DNA of 21,959 bases. Source: Thermoplasmata archaeon (GTDB taxonomy: Archaea; Thermoplasmatota; Thermoplasmata; Thermoplasmatales; Thermoplasmataceae). Position numbers and translations under genes: made by a program. The stretch spans positions 1-21,959 of the forward strand of contig JAKARU010000005.1 of the NCBI GenBank assembly GCA_021819225.1. The letters run 5' to 3'. The notes beneath the pieces are model-generated. The model was given only the letters and a program-made list of their open reading frames with translations. It was not told where the DNA came from and did no database searches. This document shows positions 1 to 7,893 of this stretch, in pieces; positions within the stretch are counted from its first letter, which is position 1, and every line of letters begins with the position of its first letter.

Positions 1-1049
1 GTAAAACTGGCACTGGAAAGACATCAGTAACGAAATTCGTAACGTCCAAGCTTAGTGAAAAAATCCCTGACAGGATCAGGGTCTGCTACATAAATTGCCA
101 GAATTACGATTCTCCATATTCCATCATGGTCAATATCGCAAGGACTGTATTAGGACCTGAAAGGATTCCGCAGATGGGATGGACACTTGACAGGATATAT
201 GAATACCTTGTAGATGGGCTCAAAGGATGCCAGAAGAATATAATCATAGTACTTGACGAAGTGGACAAGCTTGTGGAGAAGAATGGAGGAGATTCCCTTT
301 ACCTCCTCCTGAAGATTACAGATGAAAGCCAGGGGATTTCGGGCAGCATAATAGGGATAACGAACGACACGTCCTTCTATGAAAAACTTGATCCAAGAGT
401 GAGGAGCAGGCTAAATAAGGAATCAATAGTATTCCCGCCATACAATTCTGAACAGCTCAGGGATATTTTACTCCCAAGAATCAAGGCCATACTACCTGAA
501 GACTATTATGATGAATCGGCAGTGAATCTCTGTGCTGCCATAGGTGCCCAGGAGCATGGGGATGCAAGGAAGGCCATTGATCTGATGAGAGTGGCTATTG
601 AGCTAACAATGAGGGATTCTGCAAAGAAAATCACAAATGATTATGTTTACAAAGCAAGAGACAACCTCGAGATTGATATTATGAGGGAAACCATAAAAAC
701 CCTGCCCACACATTCAAAAATAGTTCTTCTCTCTGTAATTTTGTGTGGAGAGATTCATCCTAACTCTGCAACGACGGGTGAAGTTTCAGCGATATATAAC
801 AAACTCTGTAAGCAGGTTGGGATCACTCCCCTGACCCAGAGGAGAATAAGCGATTACCTGAGTGATCTCGAGGATTTTGGCCTCATATCAACAACACTCA
901 AGAGTCTTGGGAGATACGGGAGAACAAGGCTTATAAGAATAACAGGAAGGGAAAATGACATGAAAAGATATGCACTGGAAGATCAGGATCTGAAGACCCT
1001 TTCAGAAATAAAACAGAATAGACAATACAAACTTGACGAAAATCTGTGA
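1..1049 (+). CDS. cdc6: Orc1/Cdc6 replication initiator (5'-truncated)
   Basis: AAA+ initiator that binds origin DNA and helps load the MCM helicase. The reading frame is open from the first full codon (base 3), so the gene begins left of the window and the first internal ATG at 126 is not its start. Bases 3-20 encode KTGTGK, the Walker A loop (GxTGTGKT), followed by the Orc1/Cdc6-typical YINCQNYDSPYSI segment. Walker B is IIIVLDEVDKL at about 237-269, and sensor 1 is GITNDTSF. SRLNKESIVFPPY is the arginine-finger region. The last ~100 residues form the C-terminal winged helix (SDYLSDLEDFGLI, GRYGRTRLI). The gene converges with the downstream hydrolase across 52 bp. Archaeal origins often lie next to this gene, but its upstream side is outside the window. 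Seen: motifs and open frame. Inferred: initiator rather than a regulatory paralogue. Confidence 0.95.
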   Translation, partial: KTGTGKTSVTKFVTSKLSEKIPDRIRVCYINCQNYDSPYSIMVNIARTVLGPERIPQMGWTLDRIYEYLVDGLKGCQKNIIIVLDEVDKLVEKNGGDSLYLLLKITDESQGISGSIIGITNDTSFYEKLDPRVRSRLNKESIVFPPYNSEQLRDILLPRIKAILPEDYYDESAVNLCAAIGAQEHGDARKAIDLMRVAIELTMRDSAKKITNDYVYKARDNLEIDIMRETIKTLPTHSKIVLLSVILCGEIHPNSATTGEVSAIYNKLCKQVGITPLTQRRISDYLSDLEDFGLISTTLKSLGRYGRTRLIRITGRENDMKRYALEDQDLKTLSEIKQNRQYKLDENL

Positions 1050-1101
1050 AATTGCAGAATATCCCGTTGGTTACAGGATGGCACTTTAGGTGGAAGTTGG
1101 A

Positions 1102-1800
1102 TTATTCTATGTTCACCCTGAATTTCTCACCTATTTTCGGAATGATTACCCTGGTCTTTGTCTCATTCTCCACTAGTTTCCTGAACCTTTCTGGATCCTG
1201 CTTAATCAGGGGAAACGTGTTGTAATGCATGGGAATTGCAACCTTTGGCCTGATCATTTTTACCGCTTCCACCGCCTCATCAGGTGACATCGTGTAATGC
1301 CCACCAATTGGAAGAAGGGCTATGTCTGGCTTATACATTTCTCCAATAAGCTCCATATCCCTGAACACCCCTGTATCACCTGCGTGGTACACGGAGACCT
1401 TTCCGAAATCGACTATCATGCCGCCTGGATTTCCTGCATATTTTCCTTCATAACTGGAAGAATGGAGAGCGGGAACGGCGGTTATTTTTATTCCACTGAT
1501 TTCTACATTTCCACTGAAGTTGATATCGTGTATTTCCAGTGAACTTTCCTTCTCGGAAAGAAGCCATGCAAGTTCAACCATAGTTACGATGGGTGCGTTA
1601 TTTCTCCTGGCGATGAAAAGGGAATCTCCCACATGATCCGAATGACCATGGGTGACAACCACGATATCCGTCTTAATATCTTCTTTTTTTATCTTTGCGG
1701 AAGGATTTCCATCAATGAAGGGATCTAAAATTACGTTCTTCCCATTTTCTATCTGAAAGCAGGCATGTCCATTCCATATCATTTCCACATTTCCTGTCAT
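1102..1800 (-). CDS. UPF0173-type metal-dependent hydrolase (metallo-beta-lactamase fold)
   Basis: Protein of 232 residues with the metallo-beta-lactamase fold of the UPF0173/UlaG-like family, expected to be cytosolic and to bind two metal ions. The metal-site motif THGHSDHVGD is at about residues 50-59. It is preceded by GHACFQIENGKNVILDPFIDGNP, the family's N-terminal strand-loop. Further ligand segments are HAGDTGVF, LPIGGHYTM and AIPMHYNTFP. Length agrees with the family (~225-230). The physiological substrate is unknown for most members. ATG at 1800 is chosen because the only nearby upstream ATG (1810) is out of frame. The gene diverges from the LysE-type exporter at 1869 and converges with cdc6. 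Fold sure; substrate not predictable. Confidence 0.9.
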   Translation of the reverse strand: MTGNVEMIWNGHACFQIENGKNVILDPFIDGNPSAKIKKEDIKTDIVVVTHGHSDHVGDSLFIARRNNAPIVTMVELAWLLSEKESSLEIHDINFSGNVEISGIKITAVPALHSSSYEGKYAGNPGGMIVDFGKVSVYHAGDTGVFRDMELIGEMYKPDIALLPIGGHYTMSPDEAVEAVKMIRPKVAIPMHYNTFPLIKQDPERFRKLVENETKTRVIIPKIGEKFRVNIE

Positions 1801-1868
1801 TATTGAACATGGATAATTAGTACTAAAAGTTTGTAATATTTTAACTATAAAAAGCCTATATAGCGATA

Positions 1869-2477
1869 TTGATAACTACCTTCGACATTGTGTTCGGGGC
1901 GGCACTTGGAATATCTATGGCCGCACCGCCTGGACCTGTGATGGCTATGATGTTCGCCAGATCCAAGGTCAGTCTGAGATCAGGTTTTTTGGTGGCCATG
2001 GGTGCTATGACTGCCGATATAACCCTGATGATCATTGTGTTTGTTTTCAGGGACCTCGTTGACCTCAAGAGGTTTGAGACTCCAATTTTCCTTCTTGGCG
2101 GAATTTATTTTGTATATCTCAGCATAAAAATGATGAAATCAATCAGGTCAGGAGGAAGCTTAATAGATGAAGATGATGAAAATATAACCGGTAGTTATGC
2201 TCGTGGACTTACGACAGGGCTCGTGAATCCCATGCAGATTTCGTGGTGGCTCACAGCAGGGTTGAGTGTAATGGAGGGATTTGGGACATCACCATTCTAT
2301 TTCTTCTATGCCGGTATAGTCGTATATACATACTCTATCTGCTACATAATAAACCGGTCCTTCCTGAAGTTTGGACAGAAACTTTCAATTGCAATTGATT
2401 CGGTGAGTGCTGGCGTCCTGATGGGATTTGGTGTATATTTTATCTGGGATTTCCTGGTGGGAATATCAGTATTTTAG
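1869..2477 (+). CDS. LysE/RhtB-family amino-acid exporter-like protein
   Basis: Membrane protein of 202 residues matching the LysE/RhtB translocator family (usually ~200 residues, six helices). Helix 1 carries the GxxxxxxPPGPV signature (GAALGISMAAPPGPV), followed by the conserved loop with GFLVAMGAMTADI and a second half with TTGLVNPMQISWW. Hydrophobic segments lie at about 5-27, 38-60, 68-88, 110-135, 145-162 and 175-200. The likely role is export of an amino acid or similar small metabolite; the substrate cannot be read from sequence. No ATG exists between the upstream in-frame stop (1848) and base 1917. TTG at 1869 is therefore the most probable start, because starting at 1917 would delete helix 1; GTG at 1890 is an alternative. 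A/T-rich TATA-like sequence (1838-1854) precedes it. Confidence 0.82.
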   Translation: MITTFDIVFGAALGISMAAPPGPVMAMMFARSKVSLRSGFLVAMGAMTADITLMIIVFVFRDLVDLKRFETPIFLLGGIYFVYLSIKMMKSIRSGGSLIDEDDENITGSYARGLTTGLVNPMQISWWLTAGLSVMEGFGTSPFYFFYAGIVVYTYSICYIINRSFLKFGQKLSIAIDSVSAGVLMGFGVYFIWDFLVGISVF

Positions 2478-2524
2478 TAAATATATATAAGAATAATCCA
2501 ATGTCCAGATCTACGCAATAAACC

Positions 2525-2534
2525 TTTAATATAT
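2525..2534 (+). promoter_or_regulatory. TATA box of pdxS
   Basis: TTTAATATAT, centred about 30 nt before the pdxS ATG. With a usual archaeal TATA-to-start-of-transcription distance of ~26 nt, the mRNA would have a leader of only a few bases. No Shine-Dalgarno sequence is seen before the ATG. Confidence 0.6.
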
Positions 2535-2559
2535 TGTACCAATAGCATAAGGACTAGTC

Positions 2560-3570
2560 ATGGCTCTTAATATTTCAGATTTAAGATTTGGGGATGAACT
2601 CCTTAAAACAGGTTTTGCTAAGATGACAAAGGGTGGCGTGATAATGGATGTCACGAATGGGGAACAGGCAAGGATTGCAGAGACATCCGGGGCAGTTGCA
2701 GTCATGGCGCTTGAAAAGGTGCCTGCTGATATAAGGGCCCAGGGAGGTGTCGCAAGGATGGCTGATCCTGCCAAAATTAGGGAAATTATTGACTCCGTTA
2801 CAATACCGGTAATGGCAAAGGTCAGGATCGGACATATAACTGAGGCTATGACACTTGAGGCAGTTGGCGTGGATATGATTGATGAAAGTGAAGTCCTCAC
2901 ACCTGCAGATCCTTTTTTCCATCTGAACAAAAAACAGCTTAAAATTCCAACCGTTTGTGGTGCAAGAAATCTTCCTGAGGCTCTGAGAAGGATATTTGAG
3001 GGGGCGGCAATGATAAGAACCAAGGGAGAAGCAGGTACTGGCAACGTGATTGAGGCGGTCAGACATATCAGGAATGTCTCCGAAGGCATAAAGATGGTTA
3101 AGGGAATGAGCAACAGTGATCTTTCGAAGGTTGCTGTTGCAATCACCGACTCATATCTAAGGCTAAAAAGGGAAACTATTATGGGGATGACACAGAAAGA
3201 AATGGCCCCAGACACGAATGACGTCTATTACGGGATGGATATGTCTAAGATCAACGATGAAATACTGGCATTGCTTAAGGATGTAAAGAGAATGGGTAGA
3301 TTGCCTGTGGTGAACTTTGCCGCAGGAGGCGTTGCGACACCTGCTGATGGTGCACTTATGATGAAGATGGGAATGGACGGAGTGTTTGTAGGTAGCGGTA
3401 TATTCAAGTCACCAGATCCAATTAAAATGGCAAAGGCCATTGTAGATGCGGTTGAGAACTTTGAGGATTACAGGTTGATCGGGAATGTTTCAATTGGCCT
3501 TGCCTCAATGGACGGAAAAAACATAGAGGAAATACCAAAGGAACAGAGACTTTCAGAAAGGGGAATTTAG
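2560..3570 (+). CDS. pdxS: Pyridoxal 5'-phosphate synthase lyase subunit PdxS
   Basis: PdxS (Pdx1/SNZ) is the (beta/alpha)8 subunit that builds PLP from ribose 5-phosphate, glyceraldehyde 3-phosphate and ammonia supplied by the glutaminase PdxT. The family core is obvious: [16 protein letters not shown] with D30, VMAKVRIGH with the imine-forming lysine K87, [10 protein letters not shown], and [10 protein letters not shown] with the second catalytic lysine K155. Near the C-terminus are [17 protein letters not shown] and GVFVGSGIF. At 336 residues it is ~40 longer than bacterial PdxS. The extra part falls around residues 180-230 ([11 protein letters not shown] to DMSKINDE), as in other archaeal PdxS. 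No pdxT is present in the window. The gene is followed after 12 nt by the DUF92 gene, which suggests cotranscription. Confidence 0.97.
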   Translation: MALNISDLRFGDELLKTGFAKMTKGGVIMDVTNGEQARIAETSGAVAVMALEKVPADIRAQGGVARMADPAKIREIIDSVTIPVMAKVRIGHITEAMTLEAVGVDMIDESEVLTPADPFFHLNKKQLKIPTVCGARNLPEALRRIFEGAAMIRTKGEAGTGNVIEAVRHIRNVSEGIKMVKGMSNSDLSKVAVAITDSYLRLKRETIMGMTQKEMAPDTNDVYYGMDMSKINDEILALLKDVKRMGRLPVVNFAAGGVATPADGALMMKMGMDGVFVGSGIFKSPDPIKMAKAIVDAVENFEDYRLIGNVSIGLASMDGKNIEEIPKEQRLSERGI

Positions 3571-3582
3571 ACCGGATCTTAA

Positions 3583-4317
3583 ATGCTATATGTCTTCTCA
3601 TTACAATATATTTTAGTTGTTGCAGTGGTTCTTGTCTTCCTTTTCATATTTTCCCAGGCGCTTCATATGTTCGATTTCAAGGGCGCACTTGCAGCTGTGG
3701 CAATGGGTGCGGTTGTGTCCTTTCTGGGATACATAACATGGCTCATCCTGCTGATAATATTTGCGTCAGCCTCACACATCGTAACAAGATATCGTTTTAG
3801 TTACAAGAAGGAGCACAGGTATCAGGAGGGTGAGCAGGGAGAGCGCAAGATAAGCAATGTGATTTATGCAGGAAGCATAGGGATTATAGTTGCAATTGCG
3901 AACTTTGTTTCGCCACTGCATCTGCCATATTTTCTTCTCTTCGCTGCGGCGTTTGCAGCCATAACTGCTGACACATTTGGGTCTGAAATTGGCACCCTTG
4001 ATTCGAATACCTACTTAATCACCACAATGAAAAGGACAGTGACAGGAATAAATGGAGGTATTTCCTTTCTTGGAGAGGTTGCTGCACTTCTCGGATCAGT
4101 CATCATCGCCTTATGTTATTCCCTGATGTCCATCAACGGACGTATCTTAGATGACTTTTTAGCAATTGCCCTTGCAGGATTCATAAGCTGCCAGATTGAT
4201 TCCATACTCGGGGCGGTATTTGAGAATAGAAATAAATTGAGCAAAGGCCAGGTTAATTTTCTTGCATCACTATCTTCAGTACTTATTGCACTTCCATTCT
4301 TCATATACATACATTAA
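3583..4317 (+). CDS. DUF92 family integral membrane protein (TMEM19/VTE6-like)
   Basis: Membrane protein of 244 residues with the signatures of DUF92 (COG1836). These are GERKISNVIYAGSIG, AAITADTFGSEIG, GINGGISFLGEVAALLGS and a late GFISCQIDSILGAVFENR. Six to seven hydrophobic segments are visible, with one charged cytosolic stretch (RFSYKKEHRYQEGEQGERK, about 67-85). The plant member VTE6 acts as a phytyl-phosphate kinase. A polyprenyl-phosphate kinase role in archaeal isoprenoid salvage is therefore possible, but this is inference from family only. The ATG at 3583 follows the pdxS stop by 12 nt with no clear Shine-Dalgarno, so it is probably the second gene of a pdxS operon. Why it would travel with PLP synthesis is unclear. 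Confidence 0.85.
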   Translation: MLYVFSLQYILVVAVVLVFLFIFSQALHMFDFKGALAAVAMGAVVSFLGYITWLILLIIFASASHIVTRYRFSYKKEHRYQEGEQGERKISNVIYAGSIGIIVAIANFVSPLHLPYFLLFAAAFAAITADTFGSEIGTLDSNTYLITTMKRTVTGINGGISFLGEVAALLGSVIIALCYSLMSINGRILDDFLAIALAGFISCQIDSILGAVFENRNKLSKGQVNFLASLSSVLIALPFFIYIH

Positions 4318-4508
4318 TCTGGCTCTCAGATATCCATCTTAGTCGAATATCACTAGTTATGTGATTGCGGTGTTGAAAAAAGAAATTCCTCTATTCTATA
4401 TCCAGGGTAAATGGTAAGATTGTAGTAAATCTTAAAGAAAGACTTCTGATACTACTCGATGAAAGCGGGGATTTACATAATTCAATACCCAATCCAGGGA
4501 GAAAATGC

Positions 4509-5165
4509 CTACTGCCTTGAAATAGCCTTCATTAGGAAATATTCTCTCTCAGTCGATATAACGCTTAGCGTGTCCTTAAAGCGATTCTTCCTGATCAGCG
4601 TTAAACCGGGATTACCAGTTCTTGTTATGAACGATGAAGATTCTTCAAGGAATTTCTCGGAATCAAGAATCACGTCACAGTTGAAACCTTCTTTGGGTGC
4701 TCCTGACCTGAAAAATGGATATTTTGACGCACTTAAAGAGAACCCCATAACAGGTTCAAAATTATTATCCAGTATGAATTCAGAATCCGGTCTTGCGATT
4801 ATAACGTCAGATAACAGGGCAAATTCAACCCCTAAATTTCGTGTTTTTCCATTTATCATGGAGAATATTGGCTTCTCAATTGAAGTCATGAATGATACAG
4901 TTGCAGATGTTAAATCAAGATAATCCCGGGTATTTTCGAGTCCAATATTCCGGATTCCATTAAGGAAGTTCTTGTCAGTACCCGTTATAGCCAGCGATCG
5001 AACCTTATCATCTGTTATTGCAAGAGTCATTACCTTAAGAAATTCATTGAAAAAATTCATTGAGACCATACCCTCATCGTCTGAGAGTATGACCACGACC
5101 CCTATGCCATCTTCCTGCCAGAAACTTATCTCCTTGTAACCAACGACCTTTGGTGCCTTACTCAT
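4509..5165 (-). CDS. Divergent crotonase-fold (enoyl-CoA hydratase/isomerase-like) protein
   Basis: Protein of 218 residues with a crotonase-superfamily outline: VVVILSDDEGMVSMNFFNEF (usual first strand-turn), SLAITGTDKNFLNGI (usual LTGxGxxFxAGxD) and MINGKTRNLGVEFALLSDVIIA (usual InGxxxGGGxELAxxCDxxIA). The Gly triplet of the oxyanion-hole loop reads N-L-G, and the second catalytic Glu cannot be aligned cleanly (LDNNFEPVMGF). Catalysis may therefore be altered or lost. It is shorter than typical members (~250-260). ATG at 5165 is preferred over GTG at 5189: it gives an 8-nt overlap (ATGAGTAA) with the cytochrome b stop, whereas GTG would overlap by 32 nt. It is the last gene of the Rieske-cytochrome b operon. 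CoA-ester chemistry or a structural role in the complex are both unproven. Confidence 0.75.
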   Translation of the reverse strand: MSKAPKVVGYKEISFWQEDGIGVVVILSDDEGMVSMNFFNEFLKVMTLAITDDKVRSLAITGTDKNFLNGIRNIGLENTRDYLDLTSATVSFMTSIEKPIFSMINGKTRNLGVEFALLSDVIIARPDSEFILDNNFEPVMGFSLSASKYPFFRSGAPKEGFNCDVILDSEKFLEESSSFITRTGNPGLTLIRKNRFKDTLSVISTEREYFLMKAISRQ

Positions 5166-6849
5166 TGTAATATACCAGCCTGTAAACACGTAATCCTATA
5201 CCGAATATTATAAGTAACGCTCCAAGACCGATGCCGAAGGCTGCCTCCTGTTCCAGGTTGAGAGGGTTTGCCTGTATCATTAACCAGAGTATTTCTGCTG
5301 AGATGATGAAGAGAATTGATATTATAGCCTGGGCAACCCTTATGCTGATGTTGAGACCCTTAACTTCCTTGGGCTGCATCATACTCAGGTGAGTATACTC
5401 TGAAGATTTCACAGTTCCAAAGGCAGCAAAGGCGGTTGCAGCTCCAAAGGCACCAAGATTGAGCGCATTGGATGTGTTTATTCCCTGAAGGACTGACCCT
5501 ATCTGCATGGCAAATTCAAAGATCGCAACAGAAAGAAGTATGAGGAAAATGACGAATGATGCTGTAAGCTTACTCAGTGATGGCTTGAATGCCCCCTTCT
5601 TATAAAGCCGGTTAAGCAGGAAGAAGGAGCCCATTACAAGAATGAATGGCGGTATAAGAACAATCATGACATCAGATGTGCTTATAGGAATACCGGGGGC
5701 CATAATTCCCCAGGCTGATAGCAGGACCAGATAAATTATGGCCAGTACTCCGAATGATGTGAAGAATGGCCTTGAAAGTGGATGAAGATTATTTGATCTG
5801 TCTATGAAAGGTACTATGAGGAAATAGATGAGTGGAATTCCCCCAAAAACGACCGATGCCATAAGTGCAGAGTATGCGCCGAAGGCGTTGAACATCTTGA
5901 AATCAACTGCCTTGTAAACGAAAAGAAGGAACCATGGAGGATAAGGCGGGACAAATGCAGCCTCAGGAGATGATGGAGAAACCTGTGGGAATGGATCGAA
6001 GATTGGAGGAATCCCCATATGAATCACCCTCATTGCATCGATTATACTCGGAAGTAATATCATTATTCCAAACGTGAATGCTGCAAGCTGAATCATGAAG
6101 AGCATATTATACGGGTACCAGGGCTTGTGCTCTGGTTTTGATTTTTCAACTGCTGGTGCCTTATAGTTAACCTTTCTCTGGCTGGGCATCATTCCATTTG
6201 CCTCTGCAAGGTAGAAATGAAAACCGAACAGGGCACCAACAAGTGCCGCCAGAATGATGTGGAAACCAAGCATCCTGATGAACAGCGAAGTATTAGTACC
6301 ATTTCCAAAGACTATTGCTTCAGACATCTTTCCAAGAACCGGTACCGAGAGAGCAATTCCCCTTCCAACATCTGTTGCATCCGCAGAGAGGACGTCACCG
6401 GTCATGGAATAGCCAAAATAGCCAACACCAATTGTCAGGGCGAGAAGAATGACACCTGTGACCCACTGAAGTTCTCTTGGCCTCTTGTATGCACCATTGA
6501 AGTAGTTCCGGAACATATGCAGGTAAATCAGTACGATCATGGCATATGCCCCATACAGGTGAGTTGTCAGTATCAGTTCTCCATAGGGAACATCCCTCAG
6601 AATGTATTCAGTAGAATTGTAAGCACTTGCCGGATTATAATATAAAAGCAGGATTAGACCGGTTACGACCTGGTAGATAAACGCCATGGAAATTAATGCG
6701 CCTGTCCAGTACCAGAATCCCCCTTTCTTCCTCATGTAATCCGGTACTGTGGTTAAAGGTAATTCGCCAATCTTTAACGGGTCTTCTCCCAGGATGTTTT
6801 TAATGCTGATAGTTTTTCTCATATTGTCAATTGTATCTTTTATGCTCAA
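5158..6849 (-). CDS. Cytochrome b of an archaeal Rieske/cytochrome b complex
   Basis: Membrane subunit of 563 residues that binds two b hemes and oxidises quinol together with the Rieske protein encoded just upstream. Heme ligands are visible as two His pairs, each 14 positions apart: H97/H111 (TTHLYGAYAM to IYLHMF) and H197/H211 (GFHIIL to GFHFYL). The Qo motif is P304-P305-W306-F307, the archaeal PPWF variant of PEWY, so the usual Glu is a Pro. After the cytochrome b/subunit IV-like core there are additional hydrophobic segments to the C-terminus, making it much longer than mitochondrial cytochrome b (~380). The start is TTG at 6849: GAGGTGA (6860-6854), overlapping the Rieske TGA stop, lies 4 nt before it. 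The alternative ATG at 6822 has no such site. Confidence 0.95.
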   Translation of the reverse strand: MSIKDTIDNMRKTISIKNILGEDPLKIGELPLTTVPDYMRKKGGFWYWTGALISMAFIYQVVTGLILLLYYNPASAYNSTEYILRDVPYGELILTTHLYGAYAMIVLIYLHMFRNYFNGAYKRPRELQWVTGVILLALTIGVGYFGYSMTGDVLSADATDVGRGIALSVPVLGKMSEAIVFGNGTNTSLFIRMLGFHIILAALVGALFGFHFYLAEANGMMPSQRKVNYKAPAVEKSKPEHKPWYPYNMLFMIQLAAFTFGIMILLPSIIDAMRVIHMGIPPIFDPFPQVSPSSPEAAFVPPYPPWFLLFVYKAVDFKMFNAFGAYSALMASVVFGGIPLIYFLIVPFIDRSNNLHPLSRPFFTSFGVLAIIYLVLLSAWGIMAPGIPISTSDVMIVLIPPFILVMGSFFLLNRLYKKGAFKPSLSKLTASFVIFLILLSVAIFEFAMQIGSVLQGINTSNALNLGAFGAATAFAAFGTVKSSEYTHLSMMQPKEVKGLNISIRVAQAIISILFIISAEILWLMIQANPLNLEQEAAFGIGLGALLIIFGIGLRVYRLVYYNE

Positions 6850-6853
6850 AGAT

Positions 6854-6861
6854 TCACCTCA
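6854..6861 (-). promoter_or_regulatory. Shine-Dalgarno site deciding the cytochrome b TTG start
   Basis: TGAGGTGA, containing the Rieske stop codon TGA and a strong anti-16S match GAGGTGA, sits 4 nt before the TTG at 6849. It implies translational coupling of the Rieske and cytochrome b genes. Confidence 0.75.
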
Positions 6862-7647
6862 ACTAGAACTCATTTTTATTACTGTGGACTTCTTGAGATT
6901 TGAAATTGCGTTGCCGCCGGTCAAATCTGACGGATGCCCGAAAACCACAGGACCGATCAATTTCTTTGCGTAGAGATAATCAGTTATTGGATCCCATTTC
7001 AGTATAACATTTGGCAGTGGCCTATAAGTGGGATGAGTAACGATGCCTGCGCCCATGAATGGATTATATGTACTACCATGACAATTGCAATGTATTACTC
7101 CATAATCGAGTTCCCCATTAGTATTCTGAGCTGCTATAGCAGCCTTTACATTTGCGGGAAGAGAATCGATCTCCGATGGTGGATAGTAATGAATTACCGG
7201 GGGAATACAGCCCAAGTGCTGGCATATTGCACTGAATGACACTATGTTTGAGTCCTTGCCTACTCCACCAGGAGAAAGAAATGTTGTACCAGTAGCATCA
7301 ATGGTTACTGTCACAGGATCAACCTTTACTGGGATTTCCTTGCCATTCGTCTCTATTTTGCCCAACTTTATAATGAAATTCGGTTCGTCAGATAAAGGAT
7401 AGTAATATATCCAAATAGATGGACTGTTCATTTGGAATTCCTCAGATTTCAATGGTACAGGTGCAGAATTCCCTGAGTTCGGGTTCACCCAGTAAAGCTG
7501 AGTTTCAGGAAAGCTCGTCAAACCTACAGATGGAGTTACGAGATTTTGTACCACGCCTTTTCCAAGACCACCTGCTGCAACGACTGCAGAAAGACCGACG
7601 AGAACCTTGAGAAAACCCCTTCTTGATGGATCTTGTTCTCCTGTCAT
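6859..7647 (-). CDS. Tat-exported Rieske iron-sulfur protein (SoxL/SoxF-like)
   Basis: Rieske [2Fe-2S] subunit, partner of the cytochrome b that follows after 9 nt. The N-terminus has a twin-arginine signal or anchor (SRRGFLKVLVGLSAVVAAGG, about residues 8-27), so the protein is exported folded and probably stays membrane-anchored. Box I is C142-Q-H144-L-G-C147 and box II is C187-N-C189-H190-G-S. Ligands are C142, H144, C187 and H190, with C147-C189 forming the usual disulfide. The two boxes are separated by ~40 residues, longer than in mitochondrial Rieske proteins. At 262 residues it has extra domains on both sides. It transfers one electron from quinol onward; no cytochrome c1 or blue copper acceptor is encoded nearby. 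The TATA box at 7676-7669 makes this the first, leaderless gene of the operon. Confidence 0.96.
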   Translation of the reverse strand: MTGEQDPSRRGFLKVLVGLSAVVAAGGLGKGVVQNLVTPSVGLTSFPETQLYWVNPNSGNSAPVPLKSEEFQMNSPSIWIYYYPLSDEPNFIIKLGKIETNGKEIPVKVDPVTVTIDATGTTFLSPGGVGKDSNIVSFSAICQHLGCIPPVIHYYPPSEIDSLPANVKAAIAAQNTNGELDYGVIHCNCHGSTYNPFMGAGIVTHPTYRPLPNVILKWDPITDYLYAKKLIGPVVFGHPSDLTGGNAISNLKKSTVIKMSSS

Positions 7648-7668
7648 TGATGTGGTATAGAATTAATG

Positions 7669-7676
7669 TTTAAAAT
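7669..7676 (-). promoter_or_regulatory. TATA box of the Rieske/cytochrome b operon
   Basis: ATTTTAAA on the minus strand, centred ~25 nt before the Rieske ATG at 7647, predicting a leaderless transcript. The A/T-rich flank further upstream contains the imperfect inverted repeat listed under findings. Confidence 0.6.
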
Positions 7677-7893
7677 TGTTTTCTATTTGATTTCAAATTT
7701 CATGTGATATTCTCTCAAATATATGACCCTAATATGGTTCATCATTCCGGTCAAATGTTTTCAATAGATTGAGTTTTAATCACGACATAAGATCCACGTG
7801 AGATATAGAGAATCTCATGTTCGATTTTCAAACTTGATGATTTTAAGTTCTGACTGCAATAATTCGTGAGGGGATTAATCAGTTTCTTTTTGC

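Noticed and set aside
2526..3215. Long minus-strand open frame opposite pdxS
   Set aside because: pdxS on the other strand is certain from its catalytic motifs; the antisense product is low-complexity Ser/Ile/Thr-rich.
4459..4923. Plus-strand open frame of 154 codons
   Set aside because: Antisense to the crotonase-like gene, no family resemblance and no promoter or ribosome site; a shadow of the real gene.
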